Below the pieces are notes generated by a model. The model had not been told where the DNA came from, did not search any database, and saw only the letters and a program-made list of their open reading frames with translations. A program made the translations under genes and the position numbers. This document shows positions 43,922 to 54,970 of a stretch of DNA of 64,000 nt, in pieces. Position 1 is the first letter of the stretch, and each line of letters starts with the position of its first letter. This stretch comes from Dipteris shenzhenensis (lineage: Eukaryota; Polypodiophyta; Polypodiopsida; Gleicheniales): NCBI GenBank assembly GCA_047967505.1, contig CM106541.1; one strand, written 5' to 3'.

Positions 43922-44243
43922 CAGAAAACAGAACAGTCCGCGACCAGAGCAGTCCAGAGAACTGTTGCGCAGAAAACTGTCCGCAACCAGAAGTCGCAGC
44001 AGTCCAGAGAACTGTCACACAGGTGAGCGTAGAAAACTGTCCGCAACCAGAAATCACAGCAGTCCAGAGAACTGAATTGCAGAAAACTGTCCGCAACCAG
44101 AAGTCGCAGCAGTCCAGAGAACTGTCACACAGGTGAGAGCAGAAAACTGTCCGCAACCAGAAATCACAGTAGTCCAGAGAACTGAATTGCAGAAAACTGT
44201 CCGCAACCAGAAGTCGCAGCAGTCCAGAGAACTATCGCGCAGG
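43922..44243. repeat. 110-bp higher-order repeat in Gyp4 leader
   Basis: Monomers starting AGAAAACTGTCCGCAACCAG lie at 43971, 44031, 44081, 44141 and 44191. Lengths alternate 60 and 50 bp: the long type carries AAGTCGCAGC and ends TCACACAGGTGAG, the short type carries AAATCACAG and ends GAATTGC. A diverged monomer precedes at 43922. The A-B-A-B-A order shows amplification of a dimer. Confidence 0.92.
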
Positions 44244-44357
44244 AGACGCACGAATCGAATGCATGCGCAGTAGCTTAGAAAGAGCACAGATGGCATAGTT
44301 TTGTTGATGTAACCCATACAAATAGAAGATTCGCCACCAGCTGTGGAGATTCATATC

Positions 44358-44377
44358 CCAGCAGCCACACCAAAACT
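44358..44377 (-). promoter_or_regulatory. Gyp4 primer-binding region
   Basis: Read on the minus strand, GTTTTGGTGTGGCTGCTGGG follows the 5' LTR. The TGG start at the usual distance is right for a tRNA primer site, but I cannot name the tRNA. Confidence 0.5.
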
Positions 44378-45367
44378 TTTAGCCGGAAAAGTTATCGAGA
44401 TCAGAGGCTAGAGACTAAGTATGGCTACGCTCAAAGGCCATAGAGAAAAGGAGATCACGAGGGCGAAGGGATGTCATAGGGGTGATCAAGGAATTAGAAG
44501 TGGAGGGAAGGAAAAGGGAGGCTATGACACAAGGGGAAAGGGAGAGGGGGAAGAGAAGCATGTACATGATAGGAAGAGGAATGTTGAGATGTAGACATCA
44601 AGGGAAGTGATCCATACTTTATTGGAAAGAAGGGATGTGAGGGAAATATCAAAATACTAGCTAGGTGGCTTTACAAGAATGAGCGTGTCTCATCAAGGAA
44701 TAGCCCCTTCCTTTTATAGCCAAAAGAGGGGGTCTCTCCACATTAATGTATCCTCCCACATGCATGGTGTGTGTGGAAAAGTCTCCCATGTGGGCTAGGT
44801 GGGTACGCACTCTCAATTGTGTGCGACAACCCTTTGCCTCCATTTTCCACATAAATCAAGCCCCATATCTCAAGTCTATGATACTCCCTTGGTCTCTTTC
44901 CAATTTTATAATAGGTTCAAACCTCTAGGAGGACAAGTGGAGGGTTGGCACAAGGAATCTTGCCACCTCATCCTACTTTCCCCATTATTTAACTAGCTCT
45001 CTTTGTCCTTCTATACCTCCCCCACATGGGCCTATCTCATATGGAGGGAATAACTCAATATAATAGCCATCTCCACCCATTTTATATTGCTTCTCCCATG
45101 GACTTTGAGACATATCTCACTTAATGCATCCTAGGTGGAGGGGTGGCACATGGAGGAGCCATGCCACCTTGCATTTTATAATATTACTATCATGGATTAT
45201 GTACAACACACCTTATGGGTCCTCTTACATGGAAGGGTGGCACATGGTCATGCCCTGCCACCTCAACCTTGGGCCCTATGCACACCATATTTTATTATAC
45301 TATTGCCACATATACAAACACACATACATATTAATGCATTTTTCCTTAGACAATTTTATCCATAACA
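44378..45367 (-). repeat. Gyp4 5' LTR
   Basis: 990 bp, near-identical to 36282-37271 (for example gggtgatcaa against gggtgaacaa, gggtacgcac against gggtacacac). Followed by the target copy TTGTT at 45368-45372. Confidence 0.92.
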
Positions 45368-45372
45368 TTGTT

Positions 45373-45600
45373 TCCTTAGCTCTATTTCCATGGGTCATCG
45401 CCATATCTCTATCCCACTAATCAAATAGGTGTTGACTCGTTGCTTTAGGTCTATTCTGTCGGTCGTTGTCTTAACTCTATCTTGCCAACTTGCTATCCCC
45501 ATGGGTCGTTGCCATAGCACTATCCCCACAAGTCATTACCATAGTTCTATCCCCATGGGTCATTGCCATAGCCCTATCCCCACGGTAGTAGGGATAGCTT
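45373..45600. repeat. ~27-bp minisatellite, right half
   Basis: Units such as CTATCCCCATGGGTCATTGC with CATAG joins repeat about six times at 45480-45595, more loosely before. It is the continuation of 36060-36281 across Gyp4. Confidence 0.8.
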
Positions 45601-46689
45601 TGGGAACACAAAAATAAGAAAAAGCACATGAAAATTGGGACCCCAAGCTCTGGGAAGTCACAAGGGGCTGCTACCCCTTGACCTTGCATCGAGGCGGACT
45701 CAACCTAGAATTGGGGCCTCCATTGCACCAATGAATACATGATCTTGAGATCAGGAAGAGTCCTACAAGCTCACCTTGAGCCTAAAGACAGTGCCTCAAA
45801 TACCATCTTGTCAACCTCCATACCTAGCTTGACATCCTTAGGATCAGTAAGCTCAAAAGTCAGTTCTCACTCATTGCAAGAACCACCACCAGGTGAATTA
45901 TCCAAATCGGAAGAGTCCCTGAGTCAGGGTAGAGACATGGGTGAACTGTCTAATGTTAGAGCCTCAGTGGATCTGAACTCCATCCCCACTGCTCTCCACT
46001 CTCCTACCCCAGCTTCAGCAGATAATAGCTACATTAAGGCAAACCTTTTCCAATATCATGGGAAGGTTTGGATTGATAGACCTAGTACAGTGTCTAAACC
46101 CATTTGCTAGATAGACTAGGGCAAATGTCAGAGGCTCAAATCTAGACCCAACCACCAATGTCAAAAGCAATACTCAGGGAGCCAAGTCCCATGATACCTA
46201 CTACCAATCAACCCCCGTCGTACCAATTCTTTGATGATAGACAATCCTATGGGGATGGAGTTGGATCCACATTCTCACAAGGGTCCCAAATGCTAGAGCA
46301 AAGGGGGCAGAGGAGTAACCTTGAAGGCCCACAATTAAGACCCTCCACCTCATAAGCCCCTATGATGCCTCCTTAGAAACAAAACATGGGAGATATTCCT
46401 TACCCAACAAGTGCCTCTTATAGGCCTATACCTGCAGGGAACACACCACTCCCTAGAGGACCTCCACTCCAGCTTGTTAAGCTCAACCCGATCCAACAAG
46501 TCACAATGCAAATGCCTAATGGGCTTGGATAATCCAAGGAGCCACATCAGCCAATTAAGGGCAATTTAGGGCTCAAAGTATTCCATTACCCCCACCAATA
46601 CTGGGACTTCAACCACCACCTCCATAAATTACTCCCTTGAGTCAAGTATTGGTGGAAGAGCTACCTAGTGCACTATTGGGGAGACCCCA

Positions 46690-47309
46690 AACCTACCTAC
46701 AGTGAAGGATTACCAAAAAGCGAGTGAGGAAAAGTGAGCAAACCAAAAAAAGCGAGCAAGAAATAATGAGTGAGCTAAAAAAAACAATAATACATTGACA
46801 AATCCTTATTTTAGCAACTGTCTAAGTTCTTCAAAAGTCCATGTGAGAGTTGGACCTATGTCATTGCCAAGGCATCATTAGTAAAGATGCATCCTATCTT
46901 CGCTCACTTTTACTCATTCAATTTTTTGTAATCCTCCATAATCAAGTTCTCTCTCTCCACCAACATAAGTGAGATCACCAATGAAATCTTCCACACAAGT
47001 CAAAAGTTTCATAGGACTTCTTGAATGGAATAGTCTACATTACATGCATGTGCACATGCTTGGTTTTTAAAACTCTATTCACTCTTGGAACAAAACCCAT
47101 GTTTTTTTGTTTGCAAAAATACCCTCCCTAATGAATCATTCTTACATCCCACCAATCCAACAAAATCTAAAGAGTAAGTACGTCCCTTTCTTTAAAATGA
47201 ATTAAATTCCAAAACAAATCAATATGTGCTTATAGAAAACAATGGTAGAAGCCAAAATAGACAACATATTGACATGGTCCCTATTAGGTAAACTTTTCTC
47301 TAGATCCGA
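46690..47309. other. No gene recognised; insertion inside Gyp5 gag
   Basis: Starts with a short GAGCAA/GCGAGC-rich patch (46715-46790), then AT-rich text without motifs. Confidence 0.4.
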
Positions 47310-47705
47310 TGCAAGAAATCGGCTAATTGTTTATTAAATTCACATTTTGATGCATGAAGTTTTACTAAATGGTTCAAAAGATCATGATAATCGTCTAAAT
47401 CATGCCTTGCCATTCATTTTGATATGTAACATGACCCCATTTGGATTTGTAAAGCATCCTAAATTCTCATGTTTTGGGCCAAAACAGGCAGCGCGTTAAC
47501 GTGCTCCCTTTTTTGGCCAAAAGATGATAATTTTGACATCCTGTATCTTTTGATTTACAAATCCAAATGGGGTCATGTTACATATCAAAACGAATGGCAA
47601 GGCATGATTTAGATGATTATCATGACCTTTTGCACCATTTAGTAAAACTTCATGCATCAAAATGTGAATTTAATGGAATTTTCGCTAGTTTCTTGGACTC
47701 TATCT
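47310..47705. repeat. ~390-bp palindrome (MITE-like foldback)
   Basis: A single inverted repeat centred on GCGTTAACGTG at 47497/47498. The outer ~120 bp of each arm (47335-47453 and 47553-47672) match almost perfectly, for example CCCCATTTGGATTTGTAAA with its complement. The inner parts (GTTTTGGGCCAAAACAGG against CTTTTTTGGCCAAAAG) also pair with indels, and weaker pairing extends outward to about 47315 and 47700. No coding capacity. Likely a miniature inverted-repeat element. Confidence 0.85.
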
Positions 47706-47860
47706 ATATATTGGGACAAAAAAAATCAAATGTTTTCTCTGCAAGTTCTTCTGATGAACTATATAGAACACTTTTACCAAGGTAGACTTTCAATAAAATG
47801 TTATGATCATGTTCGATGTTGAAATTCTTATTGAATGATGCACTTCAACTATATACTACT

Positions 47861-48210
47861 TGATGGTAGCCAAAGCATTTCTATTCAAGCTCATCTCAAG
47901 AGAATAAATAACACTATCACTAATGTAGACTTACAAGCTTATGTTGTGATACTATAAAGCTTTATTAACGATCAGTACATACATATAGTGAGGTTATTTA
48001 AGCTATATAGTACCTATTGTTGATAGCCAAAGTATTTCTATTTAAGCTCATCTCATAGAATATATAACACTATTAATAATGTGCACTTGCAATAATATTA
48101 TGTTATAATCATTTTCAATGTTGATGAACCACTATAAATCTTTATTAATGACGAGTACATACATACAATAAGATTATGTGTTGGTAGCCCAACAATTTCT
48201 GCTTTGCTCA
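47861..48210. repeat. ~157-bp direct repeats
   Basis: GGTAGCCAAAGCATTTCTATT at about 47865 recurs as GATAGCCAAAGTATTTCTATT near 48020, and a third partial start is near 48184. Both full units include AAATCTTTATTAATGA-like and GTACATACATA text. Confidence 0.75.
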
Positions 48211-49020
48211 CTTTTTCTAGCTCGCTTATTTTGTCCTACTTGCTCGACATCGCTCACTTGATCGACTGCCTCCCTATAGTGGGCACAACTATCCCTAAAA
48301 TGATGACAATGCAAATTGGTCTAGCATTATAAGTCACTACATTATACAAGGTGAGCAATACATTCCAGTCTACCAGACGGTACCGATTCCTCAAAAAATG
48401 GGATACATGAACTTGACCAAGACACAATCCATTCAATGCCATATGTGTCAAGGGATGCACCTAGCCAATGAGTGTCCATATAAGGGGCAATTCAAGCAGC
48501 CAATCACAGGTGCACCATTATCTAATACAATCCTGCCATTATGCACTGGGTGTGGTGTGGACCATCTCTTTAAGGATTGCTTGTTGAGAAGGCCATCTAA
48601 GTCCACAAGCCTTAACTTGTTAAGTGTTGAGGGAGGCCAAGTGTCATTAGTATCCTTGAATGTAATCATGAGGTTGCGAGCTAAAGCCCTTAACAAAGCA
48701 CTTCGCAAATAAGCCAAAAGGGATAAAGCCAACACATCAAAGCCTAGAGGCAATTGAATCAGCATGAGTAAGCACCAAGGGAGCAACAAAGATTGGGAAG
48801 GGACACAATAAGGTCATCATTTGGATGAAGACACAGCCTCCCTAGCAAAATCCTCTTCCTCTTGTGGTACTTTCTCAAATAGTAGTAGTAACAAACACTT
48901 GCATGAGGCAAATGAGGCAATGATAACTGCTTCAACCCATGGCCAAGCCACAACACCTAAGGGTCACGGTGAATATCCCAACCCATGGATGGGGAAACAA
49001 GGTCTCACCAAGGTGCATAA

Positions 49021-50110
49021 ATTGGTATGCAAGTGCCAAGAGGAATGTGAGCAAGGGCTCAAGGTAAGCAAGAGTGCTGATACAATTCATCCAAGACATG
49101 AGATAAACACTTGAGTGTCAAAAGCCTTGCAAATACTTGAAAGAGTAAATGAAGAAGGTGTGTCATGCCCTTCAACAGAGGGATCCACCCTAATGCAATG
49201 GATGTTTGAAGAAGAACCCGCCTTGCAACAACTAAAGGAGGATGACAACATGTTCTTATATGGCTTAGAAGAGTCAAAATCAATAGGTAGGGAACCTATC
49301 ATTGGTCCTCGAGATATCACAGGATTAGCCTCATTCCTATCCACTGAGATCAAGATGCCCATCATGACACTATTACGGGGTAATACTACTCTATGGAGAG
49401 ACCTCTTGGATTGGATGAATGGGCAAATAGTGACACCCCAATCCACAAATCCTTTATTGAATCTCCCAATCAAGCTCAAGACCTTTCTAGGGTGCCAGTC
49501 AACAAACTGGGCCAATACTTTGAGAGTGATGACACGAATGTAGTGTTACCCATCTCCTTCTATGATCAGAAAGCTATGGCAATCTTAGATGGAGGAGCAA
49601 GTGTTAGCATCATCATGAAACAATGTTGGGAAAAGTGGGAAATTCCTAACCAAGAGAGTACTTTCTTGGTAGTTAAATTAGCTGATGGAGGCATGGCTCA
49701 TCCCATAGGAGTACTCAAGGACATTAAAATCAAAACCTTTGGTCGCACATATCAGGTGTGCCTTGTTGTAATGGATTTCCAAAACAACCTTGGGTATGAG
49801 GCTATACTAGGGAGACCTTTCTTATGATTGGTGCTCCAACAACATTTATCTAAGGAAAGATCAGCAAGTTGTGAGGGTTGATCTCCAAACATGGAAGGCT
49901 CACACTAGGTCTAAAAATCTATTTGTAGTTGAATCAGATACCACTAATAATAGGTCTATGCCGGCACGCTGGTTAAAAAATATGAGAAAGAGGACAACAA
50001 GAAGAGTCTTGATGAACCTTGGTGTGCTCCTTTACCAAAACTAGAAGACTCACTTAATTGGATGCATACATTGGCGGCAATAGATCTATCAACTGCTAAG
50101 GGCACTCAGA
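49021..50110 (+). pseudogene. Gyp5 protease region
   Basis: An open stretch (48821-49543, with one stop) leads into a second frame (49393-49827), which reads LPISFYDQKAMAILDGGASV, then ADGGMAHPIGVLKDI and YEAILGRPFL. This is a retropepsin with active site DGGA (Asp at 49588-49590) and the conserved ILGRPF end. After a stop at 49827 the track continues with RVDLQTWKAHTRS. One frameshift near 49400 separates it from the upstream part. No RT, RNase H or integrase of this element follows; the sequence is cut off near 50139. Confidence 0.75.
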
Positions 50111-50138
50111 CGATGCATAAAAGAATCCTTGAATGAAT

Positions 50139-50174
50139 GTGATATAGACATATTACACTAGGTGAACCCCTCGA
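50139..50174. repeat. Short repeat shared with 52106-52141
   Basis: GTGATATAGACATATTACAC plus ACTA and a TGAACCCC block occur here and at 52106. Weaker similarity covers about 25 bp upstream. The second copy lies where the LTR of the inverted copia fragment would be, so this may be a leftover piece of that LTR. Confidence 0.75.
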
Positions 50175-50191
50175 ACTTCTAGTAGCATGCG

Positions 50192-50296
50192 GACTTCCAC
50201 ATAATTCCCTTAATTCTTTTAGTAACTTCCACTTAATTCCCTCAATGCTTTTAGTAACTTCCACTTAATTCCCTTAATGATTTTAGTAACTTCTAG
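50192..50296. repeat. 32-bp minisatellite
   Basis: Three full units of ACTTCCACTTAATTCCCT plus AATGCTTTTAGTA start at about 50192, 50225 and 50257, with a partial fourth. Confidence 0.9.
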
Positions 50297-50299
50297 TTC

Positions 50300-52105
50300 T
50301 ATTTCAGTGTATTAGCCCCCAACAACTTCAAGAGATTTAGTATCTTTGATGTCTCTTCATTAACCTAGCTCACTCTTATATCATATTGTAAGTTGTCTAG
50401 CTACACTGCATTGAGACCTAACAGAAAGAAAATATTCAATTTTACTAGCTTGTCCAATTTCAACTAGAATGATGTACATAGTTCTCAAAATCCTTAGGAG
50501 GTTCACACTAATGAAAAACATACAATTTAGAAAACACAAGATGTAATCAAGATTGAAATTTCAAATAACATCAACATTGCACAATAACCTAAATGATAGG
50601 TCAAACACCATCTAAAGACTTCGAGAAGCAACATTGATTGCTACTTGCCAAAGTAAAAAGTAGTAAGAGTAACATGAAAGAGAAAAAAAATAGTATTTCA
50701 AGATACATTATTTTTCTTGCAAAGAATCAATTAACCAACATAAAAGATCTTTTTTGAGCAATAAAAGGGATAAGTCACATTGGCCCTAGACACTATCTAC
50801 ATGTACTGAGTAGTGCCAAGCAATAAGCTAGCAAGCTCAAACGCTCTAACTTTATTGTCTTTGTTAAAAGAACGGATTTTCAAATAAAATTGAATACTAT
50901 ATTACTATTTTTAAATTATGAATTATTGTAGTTAATATTTTTTAAACATTGAGATTTACTTATTCTTATTCATATTTTTTACTTCACATTATTCAAATTA
51001 ATGATTTACATAATTTACTACTTTAATAGGTTTTGAAGTTTTTCTTTTCATACTCACCCATGGACCATGGTTCCTATTTTATGTCAATACTTTTATAGTC
51101 TTAAAATAATTATGTTTGTATATTTTAAATGAATACATTAATTTTTTTAAACATTATATCATTGCAATTTCTATTATGGTAAACTCAATAAAGTAGACCA
51201 TACCCACTATAGCAATTTAATACATCCACAATAAGTTGAGAATGTGCTATCCTAAGGAATGGGAGTACCTTGACACTAGAAATGGCCTCATCTTTTCATC
51301 ACATACCAGATCCGTAGTTTCTTTTGTCCTTTTCCACAAATGTGATGCAATTTGTTCTTTCTTAAGTAAATTTTCAATTTGTTCTACTGTTGTCCATCTC
51401 CTAAGTTTGGTGGTTGTGATTTCTATCTTATGGAAACATAAAGTTTAAGTTTTGAATTACATCATTCCCTTTTCTCTAAGGTTCTTTTGGTGCACCACTT
51501 TATCCATTTGTGATTTTCGCTACATGGAGAAACTAGCCAAGGGTCTAGTTTTTCTAACAAGATTTTGTTGTTACCTTGACTAATAATTTTATTATCATGT
51601 GATGGAATTTTATCTTACCCTTCCTTTTGATCGCTATTAGTCTACCTTGCATTAGCTTTAGATGTGTGAACAATGGAGCAAGAGACTTGCATGACAAGTT
51701 ATATCATTATTTCTCTCTAGTCATTCCACTATCCATCTCCTTTGGGTTAGTCTTTTGAATATCATTCACCTTGTTTCTCTTAGTCTTATGGCACTTCCAA
51801 GAGTTAAATTTGAGCCTACCAAAGGCGTTGCTTGTTGCAATTGACACCTCTCTTCCATATGGTAGATTCAAATGACACATATGACATAGATATCTTTACA
51901 TATCTTATGTCTTGAGTCTCTCATGAGACAAAGTGACTCCAAGACAAGTAATGTATCTCTCATAGAAGGACTTTTTAAAATTCATGTAGCAGAAAAATAT
52001 ATATACACTATGGGATTTATTAAATATAAAGAAATTTACAGAGGGGGTGTAAGGAAATACTAGAAGTAGGTAACATAGGGATTACAAAAGAAGCCTTGGA
52101 CGCAC
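50300..52105. other. No gene recognised; very AT-rich spacer
   Basis: Only short frames without motifs. Composition becomes extremely AT-rich around 50880-51200. Confidence 0.5.
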
Positions 52106-52750
52106 GTGATATAGACATATTACACTAGATGAACCCCTTGAAGTAAATGACTAGCTATTCACTAGATTTAGTTGAAATATGGAGAGAGGAGAGAAGAGTG
52201 GAGATGAGGAGAGTAGGCACAACTAGAGAGCACACCACAAATGACTAATTCTACATTGTCTTTAGTTGAAAATAAATAATATTTACAAACCCATTTAGCG
52301 TTAAATTTAGGGTTAGGGTTTTCAACCCTTGTGCCTTTTAACACTCTGTGTTAGTGCTATGCACATATGATAACACACGATGTTGAGATAACACCTTACC
52401 TCAAAATCAACATCATGAAGTAGGCCTTCCCTAAATATGATGATTAAAATGAGTAATCAAAGGACTGAGCATTACATTCCATCACACACATTTAATGGGA
52501 ATGTTCTTTCTCTGAGTCAAACCAAAATCTTGTCGGTGCTTCTTGAAAATCTCCTTCCCAAGTGATTTGCTAAAGATGTCAGCAGCATTCTCTTTGCTTT
52601 CACAATGTTGTAATATGATGTCACCAAGTAATACTCTTTCTACGATGAAGTAGTCAATATTCTTAGTTCTACAGTGCCCTACGATAATCCCATAGCTAAT
52701 TGATTATCACAGTATATTGCTTTTGGCCTTGACTCATCAAAGTAATCTAT
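52106..52750 (-). pseudogene. Inverted copia fragment: RNase H end plus LTR start
   Basis: On the minus strand this segment carries the C-terminal RNase H codons (AIYCDNQL-like, then SKSLGKEIFKKH-like) and continues past a polypurine-like TTGAGGTAAGG into LTR text starting TGTTATCTCAACATC. It is the diverged inverted counterpart of 53637-54085 and meets the plus-strand copia sequence at about 52750. A TTAGGGTTAGGG patch at 52308-52320 lies in the LTR part. Confidence 0.75.
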
Positions 52751-53870
52751 GGAAGTCTACATGCAACAACCAGTAGGTTATGTTGAACCAGGAAAGGAGA
52801 ATCACATTTGCATCTCAGGAAATTTCTCTACGGCTTAAAGCAAGCATCCAAAAGTTAGTACAGCAGAATCAACAAGTATTTTGTTGATCTCAGATACATG
52901 AAGTCCAATGTAGATCATACTCTCTACCACAAAGTTCAAGGCGAGACATTACTATTGCACTTTTGTATGTAGATGATCTGATTGTGACCAAAAGCAAGGA
53001 TAGCTTCATTAAAAATTTAAAACAAGACTTATCTGCAGAGTTCGACATGAAAGATCTTGGACTTATGCACTATTGTCTTGGTATTGAGTTCTTGAAAGAT
53101 TTAGAGAGCATCTTTATGAGTCAGCTGAAATATGTTGACAGTCTCCTGAAGAAGTTTCATATGGCAAATTGCAAGATTGTAGCCACTCCCATGGAACCGA
53201 GTTTGAAACTTACAAAAGATTCAAAAAAGCCTACAGTCAATGAAAGGTACTATAGGCATCTCATCAGATCTCTTATATATCTAACTATCACACGGTTAGA
53301 TATTTGTTATGCAGTTTATGGCAAATCCAAAACAGCCTCACTAGAATGCAACCAAAAGAGTCTTGAGATACATCAGAGGTACAAGACATTTTGGGATAGA
53401 ATACAGAGGAAGTCATCCAAGGTTGCATGGATACTGTGACAGTGACTATCCGTAGATCATGAGACCAGGAGATCAACACAAGGATATGCATTTTTCCTTC
53501 AGCAAGGTGCTATATCATGGTTTTCAAACAAACGGCCAATTGTTTCTTTGTCTTCAACTAAAGCAGAATATAGAGCACTCACTATAGGTGCATGTGAGGC
53601 TATATGGCTTAGAAGACTACTGTTAGAAACAAATTACTTTGATGAATCAAAGCCAACAACAATATACTGTGATAATCAATCAGCTCAAGCATTGGCCAAG
53701 AATCTAATATATCACTCTAGGACAAAGCACATTGATATCAGAGAGCACTTCATCAAAGAAAGAGTGTTACTTGGTGACATCACAGTGCAACATTGTGATA
53801 GCAAAGAGAATGGTGCAAACATCTTGACTACCAAACCACTCGATAAAGAGCTTTTTGAGAAACACTGACA
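52750..53870 (+). pseudogene. Copia RT and RNase H remnant
   Basis: The track starts at RT with VYMQQPVGYVEPGKE (52755), passes a frameshift, and continues at 52963-53439 with YVDDLIVTKSKDSF, MKDLGLMHYCLGIEF and SLIYLTITRLDICYA. RNase H follows at 53548-53868 with SSTKAEYRALTIGACEAIW, YCDNQSAQALAKN, RTKHIDIREHFI and LTTKPLDKELFEKH. Gag, protease and integrase are absent. It belongs to a different copia lineage from E1-E3 (SSTKAEYRAL; LTTKPL ending). Confidence 0.88.
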
Positions 53871-54099
53871 AGATCTTGGTTTGACGCAAAGGAAGGACAT
53901 TCCCATTAAAGGTGTGTGATGAAATGTAATGCTCAGTCCTTCTTCGATTCCCCAAAATTTTCATCTTGAGGGAAGGGCTACTTCATGATGTTGATCTTGA
54001 GGGAAGGTGTTGAGAGACCATGCTCAACATCATGTGATTACATGTGCATAGCACTAACACATATAGAGTGCTATAAAGGAAAGGCTTAGATTCCCTAAG
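53871..54099 (+). repeat. Copia 3' UTR, polypurine tract and LTR start
   Basis: After the RNase H stop the sequence reaches CTTGAGGGAAGG, a polypurine tract, and then TGTTGAGAGACCATGCTCAACA at about 54008, the expected LTR start. The LTR text continues through CATAGCACTAACACATATAG and then fades. It matches the minus-strand arm at 52330-52400. Confidence 0.7.
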
Positions 54100-54970
54100 C
54101 CTAACCCTCATAAGAAGTACATGATTAAAAGAAGTGAAAAAGAAAGCTAGGGATATTCACCTCTTCTGCTGAGTTCAAATCAAGCAACCATGTGTGTAAC
54201 ATATCCTCCTCGAATAATTTTCCCTTCATTGGTCCATACAAAAGGGATCTAAGATAGAATTTGAGTTCAGTAAATGAAGTCGCATAGTAACTACTCATTG
54301 TCTTAGAGGGAAAGTGAGAGAAGGAGAGTGAGGGAGTGATAGCGAGGGATGTAGTGAGCCTCCCCTCCTTCAAGAGTGATAGAAAGTGGTAGATGAATAC
54401 AAGTTAATGAGAAGGACTAGGATGTAAGAAATAAGAGAGTGTTTTGTGGAAGGACTAGGATGGAAGAATACAAGTGCACTAAGGCACGATGTGTTTGCTA
54501 TGATAAGGATAAGGGTTGGAATTGGAATAAAGTGAGTGAAGCATTGGGAATTCTCTACTTTAAGTGAGTGGAGACTATCCAACTGACACTTTAACTAATA
54601 GGGTGTAATGAAAGGTTTGGAATAAAATCTTGCAGAACATTGGGAATGCTGTACTTTAAGTGAGTGGAGCATTGGGAATTGATACTTTGGAGTGAAATAT
54701 ATTAAAAATAGTTATTATGTTCTTCTCATCACACATTTATTTCCAAATGATCACACCATCACATATTAATATCAAAATTCTCATCACACAAGGTTATATT
54801 TCCAAATAATCACATCATCACACATTCATATCATAAAATTGTGTGCATGAAATAATATATAAATATCATGACTAAATGCCACTTAAGTAATAAGTCACAA
54901 ATTGGTGTATAATCAATAAAAACAACATCATGATTCATACATTGCAACAAATAAATGTCAACCATAATAT
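54100..54970. other. No gene recognised
   Basis: Possible rest of the copia LTR followed by AT-rich repeats (TCACACATT-, AAATAATCACATCATCAC-like words repeated at 54720-54830). Confidence 0.4.

Larger units (their letters stand above)
36282..45367 (-). mobile_element. Ty3/gypsy LTR retrotransposon Gyp4 with extra 5' ORFs
   Basis: It is a 9.1-kb minus-strand element with direct repeats of about 990 bp at both ends (5' LTR 44378-45367, 3' LTR 36282-37271) that differ at only about five or six positions. The flanks TTGTT at 36277-36281 and 45368-45372 fit a 5-bp target duplication. In element order: a leader with a 110-bp higher-order repeat, an unidentified ORF, an RNase H ORF, a zinc-knuckle ORF, a 54-aa ORF, gag, protease-RT, RNase H-integrase, polypurine tract. 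Pol order (RT, RNase H, integrase) is gypsy-type. Gag-pol has two TAG stops and three frameshifts. The extra RNase H upstream of gag is not part of the usual gypsy plan. Confidence 0.93.
45739..49020 (+). pseudogene. Decayed gypsy gag of Gyp5, with two zinc knuckles
   Basis: The ATG at 45739 starts MILRSGRVLQ, similar to the start of Athila/Tat-type Gag proteins. The first frame ends at 46110; Pro/Gln-rich coding-like text follows to about 46620 with several stops. A non-coding block with a large palindrome and direct repeats (46690-48250) interrupts it. At 48398-48712 two zinc knuckles occur in one frame, CHMCQGMHLANEC (48437) and CTGCGVDHLFKDC (48542), both with Cys-X2-Cys-X3-His-X4-Cys spacing. 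Such paired knuckles close a gypsy Gag. Many stops rule out function. Confidence 0.65.

Noticed and set aside
52308-52320. TTAGGGTTAGGG, resembling telomere repeat
   Set aside because: Only about two units, inside a copia LTR arm; too short for an interstitial telomere.
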